A stretch of 64,000 nt of DNA, taken from the NCBI GenBank assembly GCA_943846685.1, contig OX044363.1:186001-250000 (forward strand), given 5' to 3'. The notes beneath the pieces are model-generated. The model was not told the DNA's origin, did no database searches, and saw nothing but the letters and a program-made list of their open reading frames with translations. This document shows positions 35,720 to 44,744 of this stretch, one piece after another (positions within the stretch are counted from its first letter, which is position 1; each line of letters starts with the position of its first letter). Position numbers and translations under genes: made by a program. This DNA comes from an uncultured Pseudomonadales bacterium (GTDB lineage Bacteria > Pseudomonadota > Gammaproteobacteria > Pseudomonadales > Porticoccaceae).

Positions 35720-38700
35720 TTAGAACGTGTATCGTGCTGACAATACATAGCGCGGATCAAGCTCTTGTACAAAGAATGCAGCAGTTTCGGTACGCCCGTA
35801 TTTGCGCTGACCTTCGCCTGTTAGATTGATTGCATCTAGAGACAAAGTTACACCGGATTCAAGCTCATAGCTTACATTCAAATCCAACTGCTCAACAGAG
35901 GCAATGTACTCTGGGTTACGAGTACTACCAACTGAACGGTTAACCTGGTTCAAGAAGTTATCGCGCCAGTTGTAAGCCAGACGTGCAGAGAGACCATCTT
36001 TCTCGTAAATACCTACTAGGTTCAGAGTGTCACTTAAACCAGGAAGTGCGAACTGATCTTGACCCGGATCGGATCCGTTGTCATAACCAATATCGCCATT
36101 TACCATGGTGTAGTTAAACTGGTAACCAAAGCCGGTATCAGCGAAGAAATGCTGAGACGCAATCTCAAAACCATAGATTTCAGCATCCTGAGAGTTTGTT
36201 GGGCTCTTAACCGCAAACTGTATCTCAGGGTCTGTTCCCACAGGGGTTACATCGTAGGCACTAAAGATAGACTCATGGAACGCCTGCTCAGTGGCTTCTG
36301 CACCCAAGGCTGCCTGATAGGCTGCAGCACCAGTAGCTTCAGGGAAGTCTGCCAAGTTTTGTAGAATCGCTGCCATTGAGAAAAGTGTATCTTCACTTTC
36401 CGCAACACCGATAGAAGCTAACTCGGAAATTGCTTGAGCCAAGAAAGTACTATTAGATGCTGTAGCGTCTCTCAAACCGAACAGTGCTTGATCGGACTGC
36501 TGGATACCAACAAAGTTAGATACATTTTTCTGGAAGTAGCCAACCGAGAAGTAATTAGCTTCACCGTAGTAGTACTCAACAGATAGGTCGAAGTTGTTTG
36601 ATTCCAATGGATCCAAACGAGCATTACCCTGGCTAGCAGAAGGCTGATCACCCAAGTGCGTAATACGGCTAGGCGCTTCCACAGAAGTAGCAGTGTACAT
36701 ATCACTGTATCCTGGGCGAGCCAGCGTTTTACTAAACGATGCACGAGCCTTCAAATTGTCGCTAATGTCTACAGACATATCCAAGCTCGGCAACAGTGCG
36801 CTGTAGGTATAGTCTTCCGACAGACCTTCGACACCAGAACCAAGTGTGAATGAGAAGTCGTTATTTGATTCCCAAACAAAGGCGCTAGGTACTGACTGCT
36901 GTGAGATTGAAGTTACATCAGTCTCTTCCCAACGGGCACCAGCAACAACGTCAAATGGCATTCCACCAACTTCACCATCCATTTTAACCTGACCGTAAAG
37001 AGAGACAGTGTCTTCTTTAACCAGGTTATCAGCAGTGCTGTTGATAGGCATGTTATTTGGATCTAAACCATAAAGAGGCGCAAGAGCGTTTAACAGAGTG
37101 AGCGGGTCACCTTGCCAAGAAACTTCACCCAGTGAAATCGGTGCAGTTTCTCCAGCCGGCTGAGAAACACCAGCAACGCCAGATCCGCTGTAGTCGAACT
37201 GATCAAGAGTACTAACCTGCTCGATAAGGCCTTCTGGAATATCACCAGGAGCATCAACACCCCAACCACCCAGCGCGTTAGAACCAGCTTGGCGAGTTTG
37301 GCGCATCTCTGAACTCATAAAGCCCAGACCAAAATCTACTTCAACGCTATCTGAGGCAGCAAATGTTCCGTCAAAAGAGAACTGATCAATGCTGGCAACC
37401 TGGTCGGATTTTGTGAACTGAGTAACCTGTGAACCAACATCGGCTAGATCGAAAATGCCGTTCGGTGTAGCACCAGGTGCAGTTTTAGTATCATCAATCG
37501 AAGCAATACCCTGTGGTATTTCCTGACCGAAATCAACTGCCTGCCAGCCTGCAGTAGCGCCAGCAACGTTCATACGCAGAACGTTATTACCCTGAGGGCC
37601 ATTTCCACCACTCTCGGCTTCTGATGTTGCAACATCAAAACGCAGGTTGAGCTTATCGCTTACATTCCAGTCGAGGTTCAAACCGAATGAATCCAGAGTG
37701 TCTTTGGTTCCCATTGCGAGGTTCTGGAAGAAGAAATCCTTACCACCTGATACGTCTTCGGCAAAGATTACCGGAGCAGCCACAACTGGGTTGCCATCGT
37801 ATTCAACATAATCAACAGTACCGTTAAACCACAGGCCGTCAATCAAAGAAGTCGAATCCTGAACATTTTCGGCATGGGTGTAATCAGCCGTTAAAGTCAT
37901 ATCATCATTAGGCGCAAACTGTACAGTTAACAAACCGTTGGTACGCTCACGCTTGTCTTTGTTAAAACCTAAACCAAGGTTAGTTGGTCGATATACCAAC
38001 TGACCATCGTTAGGTGCATTGACGATAGTAGCGTCTTCAACAATACCCAGGTTCGCTAGGTTGCTTGGGTTTGTGCTATCCCAAGTACGCAGACCGAATT
38101 CCTCAACACTTGAGTGGCGGCTACCTGAGTCACGCTCTTGGAAGCTACCAAACAGAGAAACACCTAATGTAGAGTCATCATTGGCCCAGCTGTAAAGACC
38201 GCTTACTTCTGGTGTGATGTCATCGCCACTAGTGTCATTAACAGCCTTAACACCGAAACTGGCTTGAGTGCCTGAGGCTTCTAAAGGTCTAATGGTTTCA
38301 ACATTAATCGTTGCACCTACGCCACCGGTTGATACAGCTGCACGGCCAGTTTTGTATACCTGCAGGCCACGAACGCCTTCAGATGCTAGGTTTGAGAAAT
38401 CAAACGAACGGCTGCTACCAGAAGCGCCCTGATCCAACGGGTTACCGGTAATAGTGCCAACATTCGCTGAAGGCATTTGACGTCCATTAAGTGTTACAAG
38501 GTTGAAGCCGCCGCCAAAACCACGGACTGTAACCTCAGAACCCTCACCGTTTACACGGTTGATAGAAACACCTGAAATACGCTGAAGAGATTCAGCTAGG
38601 TTAGTATCTGGGAATTTACCCATATCTTCCGCAGAAATTGCGTCTACGACACCAGAGGCATCGCGCTTTGTATCCATAGCTCTCTCAAGGCTACCGCGAA

Positions 38701-38812
38701 TACCGGTAACAACAACCTCATCGATCGAGCTCCCCTCAGCTATTGTCTGACCTGCGACCAGTGTTCCGGCAGCGGCAAGAATAGCGACAGAAAGTTTTGA
38801 CTTCCTAAACAT
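35720..38812 (-). CDS. TonB-dependent receptor (Caulobacter-type), partner of halogenase cluster
   Basis: A 1030-residue outer-membrane receptor with a signal peptide ending near TIAEG, TonB-box/plug entry IDEVVVTGIRGSLER, plug motif DTNLAESLQRISGV, and the C-terminal strand VLSARYTF. It is the first gene of the minus-strand series TonB, SapC, cupin_8, two halogenases. This arrangement is recurrent in glycan-using marine proteobacteria, which argues for a functional link. The ligand is probably an oligosaccharide. Confidence 0.92.
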   Translation of the reverse strand: MFRKSKLSVAILAAAGTLVAGQTIAEGSSIDEVVVTGIRGSLERAMDTKRDASGVVDAISAEDMGKFPDTNLAESLQRISGVSINRVNGEGSEVTVRGFGGGFNLVTLNGRQMPSANVGTITGNPLDQGASGSSRSFDFSNLASEGVRGLQVYKTGRAAVSTGGVGATINVETIRPLEASGTQASFGVKAVNDTSGDDITPEVSGLYSWANDDSTLGVSLFGSFQERDSGSRHSSVEEFGLRTWDSTNPSNLANLGIVEDATIVNAPNDGQLVYRPTNLGLGFNKDKRERTNGLLTVQFAPNDDMTLTADYTHAENVQDSTSLIDGLWFNGTVDYVEYDGNPVVAAPVIFAEDVSGGKDFFFQNLAMGTKDTLDSFGLNLDWNVSDKLNLRFDVATSEAESGGNGPQGNNVLRMNVAGATAGWQAVDFGQEIPQGIASIDDTKTAPGATPNGIFDLADVGSQVTQFTKSDQVASIDQFSFDGTFAASDSVEVDFGLGFMSSEMRQTRQAGSNALGGWGVDAPGDIPEGLIEQVSTLDQFDYSGSGVAGVSQPAGETAPISLGEVSWQGDPLTLLNALAPLYGLDPNNMPINSTADNLVKEDTVSLYGQVKMDGEVGGMPFDVVAGARWEETDVTSISQQSVPSAFVWESNNDFSFTLGSGVEGLSEDYTYSALLPSLDMSVDISDNLKARASFSKTLARPGYSDMYTATSVEAPSRITHLGDQPSASQGNARLDPLESNNFDLSVEYYYGEANYFSVGYFQKNVSNFVGIQQSDQALFGLRDATASNSTFLAQAISELASIGVAESEDTLFSMAAILQNLADFPEATGAAAYQAALGAEATEQAFHESIFSAYDVTPVGTDPEIQFAVKSPTNSQDAEIYGFEIASQHFFADTGFGYQFNYTMVNGDIGYDNGSDPGQDQFALPGLSDTLNLVGIYEKDGLSARLAYNWRDNFLNQVNRSVGSTRNPEYIASVEQLDLNVSYELESGVTLSLDAINLTGEGQRKYGRTETAAFFVQELDPRYVLSARYTF

Positions 38813-39376
38813 ATTATTTCCCCAAAAATTAAGAGTTTATAAGTATTTTTATAACGTGCTTTTTACGTGCACTTAATATGACGGGACAGGGTGTCGTATC
38901 CGCTCCCCCTGCAGATAAGTAATCAAACTAGGTCTGTTGCTCACACCAGTCCAACTAGGATCATCCCGATAGGGTTAGTGACGTGAGACCTCTAGCAGAG
39001 GCCCGCTCACTATTTTTGTAACCATATAACACGCTATTCCCATTAATTTCATAAGTCCAGGCGCCATAATCTAGGGCAAAACTACTCGTCGAAATAAACA
39101 AAAAAGCTAAATAAAAAAATAATCTTTTGCAATCGACTAGGAAATAAACCCTTTATACATGCAACACCATTGAACTGCTTCTCGAAACCTCTACCCATTT
39201 AACCAATCCCAGACTCTGGTGACCACTTGCGCAATATAGGCTTACTCTTCACGTATGCAGTCAACCCCTAAAAAGGGCTGTTTTGGCTACGGTTTATATA
39301 TTCATTAACATATAAATTAACTTTTGATCGTCGATATAACAAAGTTGTGATGGGAATTGTTTGAGAGGGAGTTATC

Positions 39377-39397
39377 AATTGGTGGTGGCGGGAATTG
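39377..39397 (-). repeat. Possible third, degenerate copy of the ssrA 3' end
   Basis: The sequence matches the tmRNA end ATTGGTGGaggcGGCGGGAATTG after a three-base deletion. It lies 125 bp outside the clean left repeat. It might record an earlier insertion at the same target; the match is short. Confidence 0.3.
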
Positions 39398-39503
39398 GCT
39401 CGGGCCATCCTTGGCCCTCGGGCTTGCGCCCGCCTTCGGCGCCCAAAACGTCTTTCCTGACGTTTTGTGAACCCGCTTTTGTGCTCGGTTCATTCCAGTA
39501 TCA

Positions 39504-39566
39504 GCCAATAAAAAACCCCAGCCCTTTCGGGCTGAGGTTTGTTATTGGTGGAGGCGGCGGGAACTG
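39504..39566 (-). repeat. Left direct repeat of ssrA 3' end and terminator (att-like site)
   Basis: 63 bp that match 60599-60661 with two mismatches. It contains the terminator hairpin (39513-39540, one stem mismatch) and the last ~20 nucleotides of tmRNA (39546-39566). It then diverges exactly where the real ssrA gene continues. It is in the same orientation as the ssrA copy, so the two form a direct repeat bracketing 21.0 kb. Confidence 0.88.
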
Positions 39567-39599
39567 CACTTAGATAGTAAGCTATTGATTAATATAGGT

Positions 39600-39710
39600 T
39601 TACTCAGTTTGGGTATTGGCTTTTGTTACATCATTTGTTACATTAAAATCATTTAGGGTTTTGATAGATCTCGGCCTTGATAGGGCCAAATCCTGATGTT
39701 CGCGATTTAG
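39600..39710 (-). pseudogene. Possible C-terminal remnant of a site-specific integrase
   Basis: A minus-strand stretch of about 35 codons free of stops, ending at 39600 with the tail NVTNDVTKANTQTE. It lies directly inside the left repeat, where integrase genes of ssrA/tRNA-targeted elements usually sit. There is no catalytic motif, so the reading is weak and based on position and tail style. Confidence 0.2.
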
Positions 39711-39739
39711 TCAATAGTCACAACTGAGACTGAAAGCTT

Positions 39740-39985
39740 TTATCGAGCCTTTTCTCTCATTGTCACAAACTCCTCTGCAGCGAGAGGATAGATAATCATG
39801 GTAGTGTCAAAATGCGCTAAGGTAGCCGCTGCTTTTATAGCAATAACCATTCCCTGAATAATCTCAGCCGCATGTTCGCCGACCATATGACAACCGAGAA
39901 CAAGATCTGGCTCATTCTCTACTACTAACTTGATAGTGATACGGTCGGCCACGCCACCCAGAGTCCGCAACATAGGTTTAAAACG
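39740..39985 (-). pseudogene. gor: Glutathione-disulfide reductase C-terminal fragment
   Basis: About 82 codons matching only the dimerisation-domain end of glutathione reductase (FKPMLRTLGG, LGCHMVGEHAAEIIQG, AAEEFVTMRE). The rest of the gene is absent; the frame runs without homology into the dctM stop region at 40015. The active-site His-Pro that precedes AAEE is Tyr-Pro here, so even this segment is eroded. It lies just inside the left att-like repeat and is probably a piece of another locus carried or stranded by the insertion. Confidence 0.75.
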
Positions 39986-40015
39986 TCCTCCTTGCCACGG
40001 CGTTGTCAAAAACAA

Positions 40016-41308
40016 CTAAATTAAGCCAAAATACCTGGGTAAGATTTCACTTATCGAAGGAAAAGTTGTTATCAGAAATAACGCCACCAGCATTGCGGCG
40101 TACAAGGGTAAGATTGGCCTAACTATTTCGGTAATGTTGACTTTTCCTATACTGCAACCCACAAATAGAACACTACCAACCGGTGGCGTACACAGACCAA
40201 TTGACAGGTTCAAAATCATTATGATCCCAAAATGTAAGGGCGAAATACCGAGCAACTCGACGACCGGTAAAAAGATTGGCGTGAATATGAGCACGGCGGG
40301 GGTCATATCCATAAACGTGCCAACCAATAATAGCGTCAAGTTTATGAGCAGTAGGATAATCAATGGATTTTCAGACAGACCTAACAGCACCTGACTAATA
40401 GCCTGCGGCATACCTTCGTAAGACATTAACCAGGACATCGCTGATGAGGCTCCGATCAACAACATAACAATGGCTGTGGTGACGACCGATTTAACCAAAA
40501 TAGCAGGCAAATCATCCGTTTTTATCTCTTTATAGACCAATAGAGAAAGGGCTAATGCATACAAAACCGCGATAACGCCTGCCTCTGTGGGCGTAAAATA
40601 TCCTCCGATTATACCGCCAATAATTAATATGATCAGGAACAAACTCGGCACCGCCCCAAACAGCGAAGACCAAAATGGCTCAGCGATCTCCATAGAAGCG
40701 GGCGCTATCCGATAGCGCCTAAAGCATAAAGCACTGGCCAAAATCAGTAGTAAGGTAACCAATAGGCCGGGCAGATACCCAGCAACGAACAGGGCCGCGA
40801 TAGACACACCACCACTGGCCAAAGAATAAACAATCAAGACATTGCTGGGTGGTATTAGCAGGCCAGTTGTTGCCGAGGTTACCGTAACGGCGGTGCTAAA
40901 AGATCGACTATAGCCCTCTTTTTCCATAGCCGGCACCATAAAGCCACCGATCGCTGATGTTGCAGCAACTGCAGAGCCTGAAATGGAACCAAAGAGTGCA
41001 CATGAGATAACATTTACCAATGCAAGCCCCCCAGGAAGCCTACCCACTAAAACTTTGGCAAAATTAATCAGTCTGACAGCTATTCCCCCTTGCCCCATCA
41101 GATAACCAGCCAAGATAAAAAAAGGAATAGCGAGCAGGGAAAAGCTATCGATTCCTACTGCCAGTCTTTGTGCAATTGTTATTAACGCTGGCAATGTATC
41201 GATGGTGAGCAGCATTGTTATCAAGGTTGCAAAAATGATCGCAAACGCAATCGGCAAATTGATCAGCAGCAGGCAGGCAAACACACCAAACAAAATTAAA
41301 CTGGTCAT
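40016..41308 (-). CDS. dctM: TRAP transporter large permease (DctM-like), hexuronate
   Basis: A 430-residue inner-membrane protein with about twelve helices of the DctM family (GSISGSAVAATSAIGGFMVPAM, VTSATTGLLIPPSN, TPAVLIFTPIFLPV). It forms the ion-coupled channel of a TRAP transporter. It is last in the operon kdgK-dctP-dctQ-dctM, sharing one base with dctQ. The substrate is inferred to be glucuronate, because the operon is divergent from a GntR regulator and beside the uxu/uxa genes. Confidence 0.9.
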   Translation of the reverse strand: MTSLILFGVFACLLLINLPIAFAIIFATLITMLLTIDTLPALITIAQRLAVGIDSFSLLAIPFFILAGYLMGQGGIAVRLINFAKVLVGRLPGGLALVNVISCALFGSISGSAVAATSAIGGFMVPAMEKEGYSRSFSTAVTVTSATTGLLIPPSNVLIVYSLASGGVSIAALFVAGYLPGLLVTLLLILASALCFRRYRIAPASMEIAEPFWSSLFGAVPSLFLIILIIGGIIGGYFTPTEAGVIAVLYALALSLLVYKEIKTDDLPAILVKSVVTTAIVMLLIGASSAMSWLMSYEGMPQAISQVLLGLSENPLIILLLINLTLLLVGTFMDMTPAVLIFTPIFLPVVELLGISPLHFGIIMILNLSIGLCTPPVGSVLFVGCSIGKVNITEIVRPILPLYAAMLVALFLITTFPSISEILPRYFGLI

Positions 41309-41808
41309 TACTTCGATCCCGGAAAGTTTGAGCTGCTTGGCACGTTAAAGAAAAACCAGACGCTATAGAACAAGAACAATAATCCACTGATAGGGATAGC
41401 ACTATAAATATACGCCATGGAAATATTTAGCACCGGGGAGCGCTGCTCTAACATCCAGGTCATATTCACCAAGTTAATGCCGCCAACCATCATAACTAGA
41501 ACAGCAAATGTGAAAACCAATACACAACAGAGTTTAAAAAGAGCATTTGCATTTTTTCTGGAAAGATTTTTAACAATCAGGTTGAACCCTAGATGGCTAT
41601 TTAATCGATAGGCATAGGCGCCGCCGAACAAACTGATCCAGATAAGTAAGAATCTCGCGACTTCTTCCGTAAACGAGCTTGGTCTGGACATAAGAAAGCG
41701 CGCAATAACTTGCCAGAATACATCCAATATCAGTAATGACATCAAAAAAGCCAGTGCAAAGCGAATAATCTTATCAGTACAACGCAATATGTTTTCAAAG
41801 GTCCTCAT
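41308..41808 (-). CDS. dctQ: TRAP transporter small permease (DctQ-like)
   Basis: A 166-residue membrane protein with four hydrophobic helices, of the DctQ family (VARFLLIWISLFGGAYAYR). It pairs with DctM and docks the binding protein. It overlaps dctP by 14 bases and dctM by one, so the three subunits are strictly co-translated. Confidence 0.88.
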   Translation of the reverse strand: MRTFENILRCTDKIIRFALAFLMSLLILDVFWQVIARFLMSRPSSFTEEVARFLLIWISLFGGAYAYRLNSHLGFNLIVKNLSRKNANALFKLCCVLVFTFAVLVMMVGGINLVNMTWMLEQRSPVLNISMAYIYSAIPISGLLFLFYSVWFFFNVPSSSNFPGSK

Positions 41809-42802
41809 TAGTTTTTCCCATCAATGAAATATTTTTAACAAGCGCATCTAGTGGAGTACCTTTGAGCTGTTCGTAAACAAGCTTGATGTTTTCTTTAAAT
41901 TGAGGTTTGTCAGGCTTGATTATTTCAACGCCAGCCTTTGCAACTTCCTCTAAAGACATTCTTACTGAATCCTCCCATAATCGCCGTTGAAATGCTGTCG
42001 CCTCCTGCATTGCCTGCGTCAGCCATACCTGTTCCTGCTCTTTCAGGTTCTCCCATACGTGCGTGCCTATAATAATGACATCGGGGATAGAGGTATGCTC
42101 ATCCAGCAAATAATACTTACTCACTTCATAATGCTTGGAGTAATAAAAACTCGGTGGATTATTTTCTGCCCCCTCAACTATACCTTGCTGCAAGGATGTA
42201 TATAGCTCGCCCCAGCTCACTGGCGTAGCCGAACCACCCATTAGATTGACCATATCAACCGCACTTTGGCTATTCATCACTCTGATTTTTAAGCCTTTGA
42301 GATCCGATGGCTGGGTGACTTTTTTATTCGTTGTATAAAAACTGCGACTGCCCGCATCAAAATATCCAAGCCCTTTTATTCGCACATTAAGGCCTGCATT
42401 TAAAACTCCTCTACCAATATCGCTATTGAGAACATCCCAATAGTGTGTTTTGTTACTAAACAGATAGGGAATGCCAAATAGCTTCATCTCAGGAATAAAC
42501 GCCTCTAGGGAACTGGCAGATACCTTGGTCATGCCTAGGGTGCCAATTTGTATCAGCTCGATAATTTCTCTTTCCGAGCCTAATTGCCCTGACGGATAGA
42601 TGACAATTTGCATTTTTCCCTTCGATAAATCATTTAATACATCATTCATGTACACAAGTGATTTGTGAACCGGATGTTGATTGTCCAAATTGTGCGCTAG
42701 CCGAATTGAAGTTTTTTCTGATTCAGAGGTATCGCAAGCAGAAAGCAACAGAACTATCGCGAGGCTAGCAAGTGCTCTGCTTAAAAAAGTTAAACATCTC
42801 AT
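41795..42802 (-). CDS. dctP: TRAP solute-binding protein (DctP-like), probable hexuronate binder, lipoprotein
   Basis: A 335-residue periplasmic binding protein with a lipobox-like LLLSAC (C23), so probably membrane tethered. DctP features are IRLAHN, YPSGQLGSEREII and the conserved substrate-carboxylate arginine in LKIRVMNS. The family (PF03480) binds organic acids including D-glucuronate and D-galacturonate. Genomic context favours glucuronate. It overlaps kdgK by four bases. Confidence 0.88.
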   Translation of the reverse strand: MRCLTFLSRALASLAIVLLLSACDTSESEKTSIRLAHNLDNQHPVHKSLVYMNDVLNDLSKGKMQIVIYPSGQLGSEREIIELIQIGTLGMTKVSASSLEAFIPEMKLFGIPYLFSNKTHYWDVLNSDIGRGVLNAGLNVRIKGLGYFDAGSRSFYTTNKKVTQPSDLKGLKIRVMNSQSAVDMVNLMGGSATPVSWGELYTSLQQGIVEGAENNPPSFYYSKHYEVSKYYLLDEHTSIPDVIIIGTHVWENLKEQEQVWLTQAMQEATAFQRRLWEDSVRMSLEEVAKAGVEIIKPDKPQFKENIKLVYEQLKGTPLDALVKNISLMGKTNEDL

Positions 42803-43710
42803 GCAGGAATTTCCGTTAACAATACTGACTGATCGACAATCGCACCTTTATGCAAGATAACATTTGCCGCACATATTTGGCCGGAGGCGATGGATGAAAG
42901 AACATCTTTCCCCGCTAACCGATTAGCCAAATAGGCACCATTGAATGAGTCACCGGCAGCCGTAGTATCAACTGGGGAGACGACAACATCTAGCGGGATA
43001 TGCTTACTGATACCCTTTTCAATCAGGTAACATCCATGCTCACCATTTTTAATGACAATTTCGGAAGCTGGCGTAGTTTGCCATCTTTTAAAGCATTCCT
43101 GAATTGAATGCTTGCCATACAGCAACACTTCGTCTTCATAGCTAATAAGGGCAATATCGGTCTGCTGCATTATCTTAGAATAGGTAGCCCTGGCATAGGC
43201 GATACTTCTCCAGCAGCGCGGCCTGAAATTATTGTCAAAGACTACTTTTCCACCTAAAACGCGATATTCCGTCAGAAACTTCATCAATGCTATCAAGTCC
43301 ACTTCGCTGTATATCGATAACGTAATGCCACTTAAAAAAATAAATGGGTAATTTACAAGGTCATTAAATACCTCGGGGTAGTCGCCAATCAGTTTGCGAG
43401 CAGGCGAGTTGTCTCGCCAGTAATAAAATAAGCGTTCGCCAGCGTCATCATTATCAATGACATAAAGGCCTGGCAAACCTTCTTCGACGTATCTGATCTG
43501 CTCTACGCCAACACCTTCATTTTGCCAACTCCTAACCATATTCTGGCTAAAAGGATCTCCGCCAAGCACGGTAAAATAATCGCAGCAACCACCGCAGCGA
43601 GCCAAATAGATCGCCGTATTCAAGGTGTCACCACCAAAAGCCATTAAATACTGAGAATTGGATTGCCGGCTCAACTCAAGCATGCATTCGCCTATGATCG
43701 CTATTTTCAA
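42799..43710 (-). CDS. kdgK: 2-dehydro-3-deoxygluconate kinase (PfkB family)
   Basis: Start taken at TTG 43710 because AAAAAGG lies six bases upstream and the PfkB family begins at the KIAIIGECMLELS strand. An in-frame ATG at 43752 lacks a binding site. The 303-residue kinase has the two PfkB signatures (GGDTLNTAIYLARCG and DTTAAGDSFNGAY with the catalytic Asp). It phosphorylates 2-keto-3-deoxygluconate, the product of UxuA, to KDPG. The KDPG aldolase is not in the window. It leads the kdgK-dctPQM operon, with a UxuR-like palindrome just upstream. Confidence 0.87.
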   Translation of the reverse strand: MKIAIIGECMLELSRQSNSQYLMAFGGDTLNTAIYLARCGGCCDYFTVLGGDPFSQNMVRSWQNEGVGVEQIRYVEEGLPGLYVIDNDDAGERLFYYWRDNSPARKLIGDYPEVFNDLVNYPFIFLSGITLSIYSEVDLIALMKFLTEYRVLGGKVVFDNNFRPRCWRSIAYARATYSKIMQQTDIALISYEDEVLLYGKHSIQECFKRWQTTPASEIVIKNGEHGCYLIEKGISKHIPLDVVVSPVDTTAAGDSFNGAYLANRLAGKDVLSSIASGQICAANVILHKGAIVDQSVLLTEIPA

Positions 43711-43760
43711 GTCAAACCTTTTTGCTAAGAATTTTCTTCGATTAAACCGCATATTGAATT

Positions 43761-43773
43761 ATTGGTCAAACCA
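43761..43773. promoter_or_regulatory. GntR/UxuR-type operator candidate upstream of kdgK
   Basis: ATTGGTCAAACCA has the TGGT-N3-ACCA dyad of FadR-subfamily operators and resembles the E. coli UxuR/ExuR core TTGGTATACCAA. It lies between kdgK and the divergent gntR gene, fit to control both. Confidence 0.5.
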
Positions 43774-43944
43774 CCTTACCATTATGCAAAGGGGATTTCA
43801 GAGATAATTACCCCTGCCCGTTGGCTAATTGGCGACTTGATAGAATTTTTGTGTTGCAGAAATTGATTTCTGATAAAATCCTTGGCGTGCCAAGCTGCTG
43901 TTTTTAACGGACTACGCGATTTACCGTTTAAATTAGGGAACCAA

Positions 43945-44658
43945 ATGAAACTACAAGCGATTAAGACCGATCGGCTTTACGTTAAAGTTGCTGCGCAACT
44001 GTCAAAACTGGTGAGTGATGGTGTTATTTCGCCTGGCTCTCGCCTTCCTTCTGAGCGCGAATTAGCTCAAAAGTTAAACGTAAGCAGGCCTTCAGTTCGC
44101 GAAGCTATGATCGCTCTGGAGCTATCGGGCATCGTGGAAATCAGAACGGGTTCTGGCGTTTATGTTAAAGAAAAGAAAGCCTTTCTCGTAAACGAAGATA
44201 AAGGCACAGGGCCGTTCGAGATCCTTGAAATTCGCTCAATCCTGGAATCCGAAGCATGCGCTCTAGCTGCTAAAAATATAACTGATGAGCAAATCCAACA
44301 GTTGAAAGATACCATTATTGAAATGGATGAAGAGGAAAAACGGCCTGACAGTTCAGAGAAAGCTGACTGGAAATTCCATAGTATTATTGCCGAAGCTAGC
44401 CAAAACAGTGCTATATCTTCTGTCATCAATTGGTTATGGGAGCTTAGAAATCAGTCTGATTTAAGCTCTGTATTTGCAGCTCGGTTGCGGGAGGAAGGTG
44501 TCCACCCTTCCATTCAGGACCATAAAGACATCGTCGCGGCGCTAGAGAGTCGAGATAGCCAGAAGGCAAAACAGGCTATGCTTAAACATATAGAAAAGGC
44601 AACTGCTGCCGCCGCGACTTATTTTGAAAGTGACCCATTTTCAAAAATAAAGTTGTAG
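43945..44658 (+). CDS. FadR-subfamily GntR regulator, probable hexuronate repressor (UxuR/ExuR-like)
   Basis: Start taken at ATG 43945, preceded by AGGGA; the longer frame from 43882 adds 21 residues with no family match. The 237-residue protein has an N-terminal winged helix (PGSRLPSERELAQKLNVSRP, VREAMIALELSGIVEI) and a C-terminal FCD ligand domain with the metal-binding D/H pattern (WKFHSIIAEAS, HKDIVAAL). It would sense fructuronate or a related intermediate and repress the kdgK-TRAP and uxuA-uxaC-uxuB units through the TTGG/CCAA palindromes found there. Confidence 0.87.
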   Translation: MKLQAIKTDRLYVKVAAQLSKLVSDGVISPGSRLPSERELAQKLNVSRPSVREAMIALELSGIVEIRTGSGVYVKEKKAFLVNEDKGTGPFEILEIRSILESEACALAAKNITDEQIQQLKDTIIEMDEEEKRPDSSEKADWKFHSIIAEASQNSAISSVINWLWELRNQSDLSSVFAARLREEGVHPSIQDHKDIVAALESRDSQKAKQAMLKHIEKATAAAATYFESDPFSKIKL

Positions 44659-44744
44659 CGCCTGCCTCTACGAATTGCCGTATCGCAAACTCTTTCTCTA
44701 ACCGAGCTCATGCGTTTTAGCCAATTTATGTGGGTTCGTCCAAC

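Larger units (their letters stand above)
38813..39739. other. Boundary region with ssrA-derived repeats and no intact gene, 927 bp
   Basis: From left to right: the receptor promoter region; AT-rich non-coding DNA to about 39360; a degenerate tmRNA-end-like stretch at 39377-39397; the clean ssrA/terminator repeat at 39504-39566; and a possible integrase tail at 39600-39710. The small open frame at 39361-39573 is made of these repeats and is not a gene. Confidence 0.7.

Noticed and set aside
39361..39573. Small plus-strand open frame sharing its C-terminal peptide with the frame at 60315-60662
   Set aside because: The shared peptide is translation of the duplicated ssrA terminator and tmRNA end, so it is DNA repeat, not a protein family.
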